Source: an uncultured Candidatus Peregrinibacteria bacterium (lineage in GTDB: Bacteria > Patescibacteriota > Gracilibacteria > Peribacterales > Peribacteraceae). From it: DNA of 37,279 bases. The translations under genes were made by a program, and so were the position numbers. This document shows, piece by piece, positions 25,833 through 32,386 of this stretch. The stretch spans positions 1 through 37,279 of the forward strand of contig CALMES010000067.1 of the NCBI GenBank assembly GCA_937863435.1, read 5' to 3'. Under the pieces are notes generated by a model that made no database searches, was not told the DNA's origin, and worked only from the letters and a program-made list of their open reading frames with translations. Every line of letters begins with the position of its first letter. The first letter of the stretch is position 1.

Positions 25833-26381
25833 CTACGCTATCCTGTAAATTTTTATACGTTTAACGGGCTGTTTCTCGCCGCCGAATCCGTCCTTTTCCA
25901 TGACCGGATCAAGCGGAATCACAATATTCAAACTTGGTATCAGAGCCATCGCGTAAACATGCGTAAAATCGTTCTCGCCTTCGGGATCATCTTTCCATGC
26001 AATTACTTTTGCATACAGGTCTCGGAATCCGAGTGCTATCAAAAGCGAGAATACCGATGTTGTCATACAGTCACAATCGCCTTGTTTGAGCCAACTGAGA
26101 GCGTGTCTCGGAGATGCGACAAACTCATCAGTTCCATCTTCGACATACTTCATGTTATTCACGACATACATATATGCCGCTTTGATCTGATCATAATCCG
26201 AAGTATGCTGAGCCCGAATTTCGTTGACTATTTTCAGGATTTCTTCAGAATATGAATCCTCCCAACCAAAAGTCTTCATGAGCCTGACCGTTGTATTTAC
26301 GTCCTTGTCACCGCCTACCATCGTGCCGTAACTCCAAATTTTAGCACCGTTTTTCAACGTTCTTTTGAGTGTACGTTCCAT
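25833..26381 (-). CDS. Transglutaminase-like cysteine peptidase (182 aa)
   Basis: The transglutaminase core is clear: WLKQGDCDCMTTSVF with the nucleophile Cys103 or Cys105, His141 in NDFTHVYAMAL and Asp158 in VIPLDPVM, in the usual Cys-His-Asp order and spacing. Bacterial members act as peptidases or amide-bond enzymes. There is no signal peptide, so it acts in the cytoplasm or in the virion. The gene lies among virion candidates that carry recurring Gly-Leu motifs. A role as the maturation protease cutting those motifs is a testable inference; peptidoglycan or cross-linking activity are alternatives. Confidence 0.8.
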   Translation of the reverse strand: MERTLKRTLKNGAKIWSYGTMVGGDKDVNTTVRLMKTFGWEDSYSEEILKIVNEIRAQHTSDYDQIKAAYMYVVNNMKYVEDGTDEFVASPRHALSWLKQGDCDCMTTSVFSLLIALGFRDLYAKVIAWKDDPEGENDFTHVYAMALIPSLNIVIPLDPVMEKDGFGGEKQPVKRIKIYRIA

Positions 26382-26723
26382 TTATGTCTGTGCAGGAGCT
26401 GTTGAAGGTTGAGTAATAAAATACACGAGTGCGCCCAGGGCTGCAGTCGCCAAAAATCCATACGTAAAACTGCCGGTCATCATTCCAACCACGATCCCGC
26501 CGCCTATGCCTACAATGGCAGTAGGGAGGTATGCCGTAATTTTCTCATTCACACCTTGAGTGCAGATTTGACTGAGCACACTTTGCGGTAATTGCTTGAT
26601 GAGAGCGACCGTATTGCCTTCAGGCAATCTCTTGAGAGTATTTAACAGCTCGTCAGTAACGATTGAATTTACATCCACTTCGCCAACTTTGCCGAGACCG
26701 TCGAGTCCTAAAATTTCAGCCAT
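26382..26723 (-). CDS. Membrane protein with N-terminal Gly-Leu motif (113 aa)
   Basis: The protein starts MAEILGLDGLGKVGEV, so the Gly-Leu motif (residues 5-11) is at the extreme N-terminus. A short soluble part follows, then two closely spaced hydrophobic segments (about 66-84, TAIVGIGGGIVVGMMTG; and 86-103, YGFLATAALGALVYFIT). The stop is directly next to the start of the peptidase gene. An N-terminal motif that could be trimmed plus membrane anchors suits a virion membrane protein. No known family. Confidence 0.65.
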   Translation of the reverse strand: MAEILGLDGLGKVGEVDVNSIVTDELLNTLKRLPEGNTVALIKQLPQSVLSQICTQGVNEKITAYLPTAIVGIGGGIVVGMMTGSFTYGFLATAALGALVYFITQPSTAPAQT

Positions 26724-26729
26724 TTTGGT

Positions 26730-27413
26730 TTACTTTGATTTTATTGAAGAAATCACCGGCCACAAGAAATAGATTCCAACACCCACAGCTCCAGCGATCA
26801 ACAGCCATTTACCGGCTGTAATAATCCCATCGAACGTACCACTTACTGCATCGCTCGCGGCATCGACTCCGGAACCGTAGTCTTCCGGTTTTTGTATTTT
26901 TTCACGATTAGCTTTATATTTGAGAGGAGATATATATTGGTAGCTCAGGCGATCGGCAGTATCTCCGTAGGTTGCCCAGTACAGGTGTTCGAGTACTTCC
27001 TTTACGCGGAAGTATGCTTGCCCGGATACTTTAACTGTATGGGTAATGATTTGTTCAGTTTCGGAGGCAATACGGGCAGGGGTTTTATTAGAACCTGATA
27101 AGTTCGAAGGGTCATATTCAGGTATCGCCAATGCCATTACTTCATTATAATAGGCATTCATAATACATCCCACTTGCGACAACTGAGCGCAGTTTGAATC
27201 AAATACTCCTTTTTGGATACCCAAGCACCATCCGCCTCGATGCCAATTTATTCTATCAGTAACTACCTTTGCAGCTTTTTCATAGTCACCTTCTAAGAGA
27301 GTCCACCAAAACAGTTTTGCAACAGGGTAGTGAGACATGCAAGGATTGCTGTCTCCATCACGAAGTGTGGATTGTTTTACATTAGGATATGTTGGAATAG
27401 TGGCTATTAGCAC
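26730..27413 (-). CDS. C-terminally membrane-anchored protein (227 aa), first gene of the late block
   Basis: The frame begins with GTG at 27413 (product MLIATIPTYPN) and no clear ribosome binding site, so the exact start is uncertain. The soluble part has Trp-rich and Cys-containing stretches (FWWTLLEGDYEKAAK, HRGGWCLGIQKG) and a helical region. Residues about 203-222 form a membrane segment (WLLIAGAVGVGIYFLWPVI) with a short basic tail. It follows a 145-bp region with two related palindromes, so it is probably promoter-proximal. No family is recognised. Confidence 0.6.
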   Translation of the reverse strand: MLIATIPTYPNVKQSTLRDGDSNPCMSHYPVAKLFWWTLLEGDYEKAAKVVTDRINWHRGGWCLGIQKGVFDSNCAQLSQVGCIMNAYYNEVMALAIPEYDPSNLSGSNKTPARIASETEQIITHTVKVSGQAYFRVKEVLEHLYWATYGDTADRLSYQYISPLKYKANREKIQKPEDYGSGVDAASDAVSGTFDGIITAGKWLLIAGAVGVGIYFLWPVISSIKSK

Positions 27414-27480
27414 AGTATTTGCACATAAGTTTATGAACTTTTGGAGTGCAAACTTCGGGTATAGTGCAAGGCAAGAAAAG

Positions 27481-27552
27481 CGTTACTTTTGAGTAACGGT
27501 GAAATTCCGTAGGAAGTATTTGTTTATAGAGGATATACTACTTTTGAGTAAC
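27481..27552. promoter_or_regulatory. Two related palindromes upstream of the late block
   Basis: GTTACTTTTGAGTAAC is a perfect inverted repeat at 27482-27497 (extended by one pair to 27481-27498). A second copy at 27537-27552 shares 14 bases (TACTTTTGAGTAAC) but loses symmetry in the left arm. They lie between the stop of the 147-aa gene and the 227-aa gene that opens the leftward late block. Spacing and symmetry fit operator sites for a dimeric regulator. No matching TAnnTTTG promoter was found nearby on the minus strand. Confidence 0.5.
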
Positions 27553-27558
27553 AGAAAT

Positions 27559-28002
27559 TCAGGGCTGAATTTCGTCACATTTCATGGGTGTTTTTTTGAG
27601 GGAGCTTTCAACTTGCGCCAAAACCTTCTTTAAAGTGCGGCGGCGGCGCATGAAATTTTTGAGCCGGGTTCGGTTCTTTGCGTCGAGTGTTTTTTTGTTG
27701 TTTTGATAATACAATTCGTTGTATTTTTTACGATCTTCAGGTGAGTAGAAATCAGAGTTATTTTTCATTTGAGATACATTTTTTTGGGGTAAATCAAAAA
27801 CACCTTGTTTATCCATATACCTTAACATTTCCATAGCCGCAATAAAAACGCCTACTTTCACATACTCACGAGATGTTTTAATTTTAAACTGTGAATATAT
27901 TGCATTTTGTTTAGCTTCAATCCTATATTTCACTATGATAGCAGCAGCAATTCCACCGACTACAAATAGTAGTATTGGTATATAACTTAACAGCGTAGTC
28001 AT
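27559..28002 (-). CDS. Hypothetical protein with N-terminal membrane segment (147 aa)
   Basis: Residues about 5-24 form a membrane segment (LSYIPILLFVVGGIAAAII). The rest is highly charged and basic near the C-terminus (RTRLKNFMRRRRTLKKV). The start overlaps the previous stop (ATGA). The basic, membrane-tethered build might hold DNA near a membrane, but no family is recognised. It is the last gene of the small leftward block between attP and the late promoter region. Confidence 0.6.
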   Translation of the reverse strand: MTTLLSYIPILLFVVGGIAAAIIVKYRIEAKQNAIYSQFKIKTSREYVKVGVFIAAMEMLRYMDKQGVFDLPQKNVSQMKNNSDFYSPEDRKKYNELYYQNNKKTLDAKNRTRLKNFMRRRRTLKKVLAQVESSLKKTPMKCDEIQP

Positions 28003-28460
28003 ATAAAACGTATATCTTTAGGTTCGACCTCTATGATCTGTCCTTCTTGATATAACACCGCATCCTTGTTATAAGGATTGACCACTCGATGCCCGATCTT
28101 AACAATTCCGACCGTTTGATTCTTTTCTCCAAATCCCCATTGCATGAATTCACCCCGTACAATCAATGGGTCAACGTTACGAAACCTGTCGACCATGAAT
28201 ATTTGTATTTCAACTACATTCACTTTCGTATTGTGTGACACCTCATCTACAAACATGACACTCTCGACAGGTATTGCACGTATCCGTCTTGATTCCACAT
28301 CTTCTACAATCGCCACAGGCGCGAAGTATGTTGAGTTTGAATTCCCTTTGGTTGAGATTTCTAATAAATATCCGTCGTGCCTGAAATTATCAGGCGAATC
28401 ATAATTACTGTGATTTGCTCGGTCGCCATCCATCCGGTATTTTATTTTTCGCCACATCAT
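27999..28460 (-). CDS. Hypothetical beta-rich protein (153 aa)
   Basis: A good ribosome binding site (GGGAGA) precedes the ATG. The product (MMWRKIKYRMDGDRA) is mostly predicted beta structure with two Pro-Val type loops (YFAPVAIVEDVESRR, VEIQIFMVDRFRN) and ends EVEPKDIRFI. It has no signal or membrane segment. It resembles small accessory phage proteins of unknown function. It is co-transcribed with the 147-aa gene (4-bp overlap). Confidence 0.6.
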   Translation of the reverse strand: MMWRKIKYRMDGDRANHSNYDSPDNFRHDGYLLEISTKGNSNSTYFAPVAIVEDVESRRIRAIPVESVMFVDEVSHNTKVNVVEIQIFMVDRFRNVDPLIVRGEFMQWGFGEKNQTVGIVKIGHRVVNPYNKDAVLYQEGQIIEVEPKDIRFI

Positions 28461-28472
28461 AGTTCATTCTCC

Positions 28473-28754
28473 CTAAATTAGCTCAAAGTATAGGTCCTGA
28501 TGAATATCAGCCCATCCGACTGGATAGTCGCTGACTCCTCCTCTCGGATCGATCAATATTTTGCAACCATTATATACAAACACCACACCGGAATAAGCCG
28601 GTATAACTCCACGGACGACAAGAACACGAAAGGCAAGTATCAGTATAGCAGAGGATACCACTATATCATTCTGTTCTTCCCAAAGTTTTTGAGCGAGCTC
28701 GAGAACCTCAAAGTCCGGGGCAAGGAGTCCATTTGGTGCGTAGGTTACAGTCAT
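28473..28754 (-). CDS. Hypothetical protein (93 aa)
   Basis: The product begins MTVTYAPNGLLAPDFEVLEL, has a helix (AQKLWEEQND) and a hydrophobic central stretch (VVSSAILILAFRVLVVRG), which could be a membrane segment or a buried helix. It ends in DPRGGVSDYPVGWADIHQDLYF, a mixed part rich in aromatic residues. No ribosome binding site is evident and no family is recognised. It probably belongs to the accessory block with its neighbours. Confidence 0.5.
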   Translation of the reverse strand: MTVTYAPNGLLAPDFEVLELAQKLWEEQNDIVVSSAILILAFRVLVVRGVIPAYSGVVFVYNGCKILIDPRGGVSDYPVGWADIHQDLYFELI

Positions 28755-28758
28755 TTTG

Positions 28759-28986
28759 TCAATAATCGTGTGGAGCAGCTACCGGTTGGTTTACTCCATG
28801 GCGATAATACCCCGCATGGTTTATTCCCATGTGATTTGTATGCAAACCATTAACCACACTCTTATCCCGTGCAAATTCTTCACACTCATTGTTTTCACGG
28901 CAAAATCCATGGAGACGTTGGACTTTTTTCACAGTTGCCGATCTATTAAGTAATTCAGATTCATTTGCCTGTATGAACTCTTTCAA
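28759..28986 (-). CDS. Doubtful small ORF (75 aa)
   Basis: The frame would use TTG at 28986. The product has a plausible helical start (MKEFIQANESELLNRS) but a low-complexity, His/Asn-rich C-terminus (HMGINHAGYYRHGVNQP). The space 28755-29034 holds no better gene. It may be a small accessory protein or non-coding DNA; no start-site support was found. Confidence 0.3.
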   Translation of the reverse strand: MKEFIQANESELLNRSATVKKVQRLHGFCRENNECEEFARDKSVVNGLHTNHMGINHAGYYRHGVNQPVAAPHDY

Positions 28987-29034
28987 ACTGAGTAAATTCT
29001 TAATGAATGCGGAGCAGAAACTTTAGACATAAAT

Positions 29035-29430
29035 CTATTCCTTTGTATTATTTGAATTTAAATCAAGAGCACGCTTTAATGCTTCACGAACAGAAGACAG
29101 TAATTCTTTTTCCAATAGAGCCAACTGTTCATCAGAAAATTGTGTTGATGCCACCAAAAGCGCTTTTGCTTGCAAACCTGTGATAATCTGACTAAGTAAA
29201 TGGAGCTCCAAATGATAATCCAATCCCTCCCTAACAAACTGCTTAACAGTCTTTCCAAAATTCATTGAAAGCTCAAATATTTTAACCATATCCGCATTTG
29301 CCGGTATAATCATTGCAACTATCTCGTTATGACGAATAATCTGCAAAGGTTCACCCGTATCATGTACCTCACGAACAACACGAGAAAAACCACCCGACTT
29401 AGTTATAGTACCAACTGCTTCTTGCTTCAT
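29035..29430 (-). CDS. Phd/YefM-like antitoxin candidate with extended C-terminus (131 aa)
   Basis: The N-terminal 50 residues resemble Phd-family antitoxins: GGFSRVVREVHDTGEPL, then QIIRHNEIVAMIIPA, the strand-turn-strand used for DNA binding and self-repression. The C-terminal half is helical and longer than usual (ALLEKELLSSVREALKRAL), the place where such antitoxins bind their toxin. Its start overlaps the stop of the upstream 116-codon frame by 4 bp. It could maintain the element or help lysogeny. The toxin partner is uncertain. Confidence 0.65.
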   Translation of the reverse strand: MKQEAVGTITKSGGFSRVVREVHDTGEPLQIIRHNEIVAMIIPANADMVKIFELSMNFGKTVKQFVREGLDYHLELHLLSQIITGLQAKALLVASTQFSDEQLALLEKELLSSVREALKRALDLNSNNTKE

Positions 29431-29723
29431 AATCGCAAACCTACTAAAAAATATTTTATGGCATGAACACAGTGAGCATCCGGGCGAAAGTAAATCCAGA
29501 TGCCAACACCAAGATAGCAGCCATAGTGTGGATTAGACTCTATACTATATCGTATAGAACTTTCGTTGATCAGAGTAATGGTATTGAGGTATTGGGCGAC
29601 AGGATACTGTAAAAAATCGAGAATTTTGCGTGTAGGGGCGTTTTTACCAATTCGAATTTTACAGGTATGAAGGTCATGAATAACCTTTTTCATGTGTTCG
29701 TTTATGGTTGTATAACTGGTCAT
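29427..29723 (-). CDS. Hypothetical protein upstream of the antitoxin, toxin candidate (98 aa)
   Basis: The frame extends to 29777, but that start lies inside the attP arm repeat. ATG at 29723 (MTSYTTINEHMKK) has GAGGT 5 bp upstream; ATG at 29750 is an alternative. The protein is compact, helical then beta-rich, with several His, Cys and Tyr residues (SNPHYGCYLGVGIWIYFRP) and a short hydrophobic end. Reverse gene order with a Phd-like antitoxin recalls higBA-like modules. No known toxin family is recognised, so this is only positional. Confidence 0.5.
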   Translation of the reverse strand: MTSYTTINEHMKKVIHDLHTCKIRIGKNAPTRKILDFLQYPVAQYLNTITLINESSIRYSIESNPHYGCYLGVGIWIYFRPDAHCVHAIKYFLVGLRL

Positions 29724-29757
29724 TTCTACCTCTGGGGAAGGTTGAAGCATTTTACCT

Positions 29758-29779
29758 TGGGCACAATTTGGGCACAATT
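29758..29779. repeat. Left arm-type repeat (2 x TGGGCACAATT)
   Basis: Two adjacent copies of TGGGCACAATT occupy 22 bp. The same 22 bp recur at 30016-30037 on the other side of the tRNA core. Paired direct repeats at both sides of an attachment core are typical binding sites for the N-terminal arm-binding domain of tyrosine integrases. Confidence 0.75.
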
Positions 29780-29810
29780 TACGATTATTGGTGGATTTTA
29801 CAAATAAAAA

Positions 29811-29845
29811 AAACCCTTTACAACTATTTTTGTTGTAAAGGGTTT
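29811..29845 (-). terminator. Strong terminator hairpin next to attP
   Basis: A 14-bp perfect stem (29811-29824 with 29832-29845) closes a 7-nt loop. Leftward RNA is followed by a T-rich run (nine T in plus-complement). It lies just past the tRNA-Lys 3' half, where the host tRNA terminator would be, and also stops transcription from the leftward integrase gene. Confidence 0.85.
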
Positions 29846-29852
29846 ATGTGAT

Positions 29853-29895
29853 GTGATCCCGGATGGATTCGAACCATCGGCCCTCGGATTAAAAG
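29853..29895 (-). other. attP core: 3' half of tRNA-Lys(UUU)
   Basis: On the minus strand the sequence reads as a tRNA-Lys 3' half: anticodon loop CTTTTAA, the 3' anticodon stem, a perfect T arm (GATGG, loop TTCGAAT, CCATC), acceptor strand CGGGATC and discriminator A. The 5' half is absent: upstream bases do not pair with the remaining anticodon stem. This is the classic structure of an integrative element targeting a tRNA gene, with crossover in the anticodon loop region. The host tRNA would be restored on integration. Confidence 0.85.
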
Positions 29896-30015
29896 TTTAA
29901 CGACGGCGAATTTTGTAAATCTTTAAATTTCATTAAGTTGCAAATTCACCAATGAGTAATTGTTTTTACATAAATACATTTATTGGGCTGTATTGATGTT
30001 TATTGTAATCCCGAA

Positions 30016-30037
30016 TGGGCACAATTTGGGCACAATT
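30016..30037. repeat. Right arm-type repeat (2 x TGGGCACAATT)
   Basis: A perfect 22-bp direct copy of the repeat at 29758-29779, 258 bp away, ending just before the integrase stop codon. The integrase probably binds here with its N-terminal domain during integration and excision. Confidence 0.75.
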
Positions 30038-30038
30038 G

Positions 30039-31088
30039 TCATGAAATATTTTCTTCCAAGATGGATTGTAGCCGTTGCCCCTTTTTTGCTTTGTAGTGCT
30101 CTAATGTCGTTTTGATATCCTTATGCCTCATCAGATCCTTTACGTCTGCCAAGGAAACATTGTTCTCAATTAGATTCGTTGCAAAGGTCCGGCGAATTGC
30201 ATGGAATCCTCTTTCTTGCTTGTCTATTCCTAAAATTGTCATTGCTTTGTTCAGACGCCGATTGAGATGTGTTTTTGATGCAGCCGTCCAGCGAAACAAT
30301 TTTTCATGATTCATCGCCTTGAGCTTTATTAGAATCTCTTCTATAGAACTCGTGATTGGCAAATAGTCATCTTCTCCAATATTGATTTTATTCGCATAGC
30401 GTATCCGTCTTTGCTTCATATCAATTTGCGACCATTGGAGCTTGAGGGTTTCTGAAATTCTTCCGCCGGTGAACCACAAAAACTGCAGGAGCAGTGAAAA
30501 TTCCGCATCTACTGAATTGAAGTGCCTTATCAGCAAGTCAAATTCTTCCTTCTCAAAGACTACAATTTTCTTCTTTATCTCATACTTTTTGGAAATTTTC
30601 CGTTCAGATCGCAAATTTTCGGGGAGCTGAGTGATCCACCTCTTTTTCAAACAATAATTGACGAACACACTATAATGACGCAAATAGTTAGTTATTGTAG
30701 ATTGCTTCACCCGAGTAGCATATTCCTTTGTAAATCTCATCACGTCAGTATTTATCCTGGCATCATTCAAATAGTAATCCTGTTGTGATATAGCCATAAA
30801 AGCCAATTTGTACTGCGTAATTGTAGTTTCCTCCAGACCTTTGCAGTGATCACTAAGGAACGAATCAAAAGCTGCCCTTACTTTAATACTTTTAACAGCT
30901 TGAGCATTTGGATTGAAGTTGATTTCATCGTAATGCATCCGTTTTAGCATTTCTGCAGCTACAGTTCTGCCATGCTGTGTGTCATTGAGACCTGTAGATA
31001 TACGCTTTCCTTTATATTTGATATAAAGCTTCTGAGTGCCGGGGCGGACATATATCGAACCCGGAACAAATTGCTTGCGTTGTGCCAC
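30039..31088 (-). CDS. int: Tyrosine recombinase integrase (349 aa)
   Basis: The catalytic set of phage integrases is visible: Arg210 in WFTGGRISETL, His296-x-x-Arg299 in GFHAIRRTFAT, His322 in LMRHKDIKTT and nucleophile Tyr332 in LEHYKAKKG. The lysine of the beta-hairpin is probably near residue 234. The N-terminal part (about 1-60) is a basic arm-binding domain and 65-160 is the SAM-like core-binding domain. It catalyses site-specific integration at tRNA-Lys(UUU), whose 3' half is 140 bp away. It starts 3 bp after the stop of the lipoprotein gene, suggesting a shared transcript. Confidence 0.97.
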   Translation of the reverse strand: MAQRKQFVPGSIYVRPGTQKLYIKYKGKRISTGLNDTQHGRTVAAEMLKRMHYDEINFNPNAQAVKSIKVRAAFDSFLSDHCKGLEETTITQYKLAFMAISQQDYYLNDARINTDVMRFTKEYATRVKQSTITNYLRHYSVFVNYCLKKRWITQLPENLRSERKISKKYEIKKKIVVFEKEEFDLLIRHFNSVDAEFSLLLQFLWFTGGRISETLKLQWSQIDMKQRRIRYANKINIGEDDYLPITSSIEEILIKLKAMNHEKLFRWTAASKTHLNRRLNKAMTILGIDKQERGFHAIRRTFATNLIENNVSLADVKDLMRHKDIKTTLEHYKAKKGQRLQSILEENIS

Positions 31089-31091
31089 TTG

Positions 31092-31778
31092 TTACTTCCA
31101 ATCATTGGATTGTGGGGCTTGTTTATTACCTTCTGTTATTTTTACAACACGTGCATCATAAGAAATATCATCTCCATCTTCAGCACGTACACTTGTTATC
31201 GCCGTACATTGTACAGTCATCGTATAGTATTTATCGGCTTTAAACAACCCTGTGTGTTCCTGCGATACAACTAAATACTCCGCTCTGTATTTTTTCTGAG
31301 TACCATTTTTTTCATATTTCGTTTCGTCCCTTAAAAAAGTGGTGGATATTATCGTTACTGAATGTTGAGTATTTTTATATGCGAATTTAATGGCTTCTGG
31401 AATACCTGCCTCTAATTGTTTTCGAGAGTAGTTTAACGTCCAACGTTTTTCGATAATCTCCTTTACCATTGGTTTGAGGGCTTTTTGCAATTCTTGGCTT
31501 TTTGTCTTTACGTATGCTTTACTCTCATCGGTAGTTGCTAAATTTTCTAAATTAAGGATTTTCATTTCCGAGGTGATATAATCCTGACCATTGGTCGGCA
31601 ACAAGTCAATCAATGCTACCTGCTCATCAATTTTCTTAATTTCAGGAGACAGTTCTTTTTTCTGTTGAGGATTAGAATCTTGCTCATTACTGGCAGTATC
31701 ATCTATAGTGCGATCAGGCGTATTTTTACCGCAACTCAAATTCAGGACCAACAACATTAAGAGTATTATTTTATTCAT
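31092..31778 (-). CDS. Lipoprotein, lysogenic conversion candidate (228 aa)
   Basis: A short signal peptide ends in a lipobox, MNKIILLMLLVLNLSC (Cys16), followed by GKN, as in Bacteroidota lipoproteins. The mature part has a hydrophilic linker, a long helix (KIDEQVALIDLLPTNG and following) and a beta-rich C-terminus (KYYTMTVQCTAITSVRA). It sits between the repressor and integrase genes on the same strand, so it may be expressed in the lysogen. Lysogen-expressed lipoproteins often block superinfection or change the cell surface. No family is recognised. Confidence 0.75.
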   Translation of the reverse strand: MNKIILLMLLVLNLSCGKNTPDRTIDDTASNEQDSNPQQKKELSPEIKKIDEQVALIDLLPTNGQDYITSEMKILNLENLATTDESKAYVKTKSQELQKALKPMVKEIIEKRWTLNYSRKQLEAGIPEAIKFAYKNTQHSVTIISTTFLRDETKYEKNGTQKKYRAEYLVVSQEHTGLFKADKYYTMTVQCTAITSVRAEDGDDISYDARVVKITEGNKQAPQSNDWK

Positions 31779-31859
31779 ATTGTATAAGGATTAGTTTTCA
31801 ATTAAGCATCATTGGACAAAACCCTTTCCCTGCCGTGCATCCCTTGCAACCATCAGTAT

Positions 31860-32219
31860 TTATATCCGAGCAGTTTGTCCATGCGTTTTTGATTTTTCAT
31901 CTCGAAGCTCTTTGACTTCTTTTTCTAAGCTTATTACACGATTCAGTATTTCCATCATCACATAATTATTAGAATCTGACTCTTTTATCTCCAAGGTAAA
32001 CGGCGGACTTTCTTCTCTGCCGGATATCAACCACTCAACATCACACCCCAATTCTTTGAGAGTGTTCAAAAATTTATTACCTATGCCTGACTGCCCTTTA
32101 ATGTAAACATTCAAAGCTTGCAGCGTCATACCGGATTTTTTACAGAATTCGGTCTTGTTTTTATAATTTGCAAGTATCCATTTTTCAAGACGTTGCGCTG
32201 TTTCTGCTTTTGTTGACAT
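31860..32219 (-). CDS. Helix-turn-helix repressor, CI-like candidate (119 aa)
   Basis: An XRE-type HTH covers about residues 8-65: RLEKWILANYKNKTEFC, KKSGMTLQALNVYIKGQ, and SGIGNKFLNTLKELGCDVEWLISG, a typical five-helix bundle ending in DVEWL. The C-terminal part forms a coiled coil (ILNRVISLEKEVKELRDEK) likely used for dimerisation. There is no LexA-type peptidase domain, so induction would not be by self-cleavage. It is transcribed away from the divergent early promoter and likely represses it through the palindrome at 32271-32285. Confidence 0.85.
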   Translation of the reverse strand: MSTKAETAQRLEKWILANYKNKTEFCKKSGMTLQALNVYIKGQSGIGNKFLNTLKELGCDVEWLISGREESPPFTLEIKESDSNNYVMMEILNRVISLEKEVKELRDEKSKTHGQTARI

Positions 32220-32261
32220 ACCTTAAATTAAAAAAATATTATTTAGGTGTTTAAATTTTTA

Positions 32262-32292
32262 TTGCTTTATACTAAAAATTTTAGTAGTTTTG
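32262..32292 (+). promoter_or_regulatory. Rightward early promoter with operator palindrome
   Basis: A TTG at 32262-32264 and TAGTTTTG at 32285-32292 match the Bacteroidota consensus (TTTG, 19-21 bp, TAnnTTTG) with 20 bp spacing. The odd palindrome ACTAAAAATTTTAGT (32271-32285) fills the spacer and touches the -7 box, so binding there would block RNA polymerase. It is a good operator candidate for the divergently transcribed HTH repressor. Seen directly in the sequence; the binding is inference. Confidence 0.65.
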
Positions 32293-32326
32293 CGAAGGTA
32301 TAATTTTTATACAATATCAGTACGCC

Positions 32327-32386
32327 CAAATATACGAATTACGACGATTTTATACGGCAATATTTTACGATCGGCCGGCAATATTT
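32327..32386 (-). promoter_or_regulatory. Leftward repressor promoter and CGGCAATATTT repeats
   Basis: On the minus strand TATATTTG (32327-32334) fits a TAnnTTTG box for the repressor transcript. Upstream of it, CGGCAATATTT is repeated directly at 32355-32365 and 32376-32386, exactly two helical turns apart and ending right before the start of the 89-aa gene. The repeats could bind a Cro- or RHH-type regulator controlling the repressor promoter and the early leader. Confidence 0.5.

Noticed and set aside
28755-29034. A promoter or further gene in this 280-bp gap
   Set aside because: Only a TTG-initiated, low-complexity frame (listed at low confidence) and no TAnnTTTG box were found.
29724-29777. 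Upstream start of the toxin candidate
   Set aside because: That part of the frame overlaps the attP arm repeat; starts at 29750 or 29723 have ribosome sites.
29758-30037. CRISPR-like repeat array
   Set aside because: Only four 11-bp units in two tandem pairs flank a tRNA core; there are no regular spacers and no cas genes.
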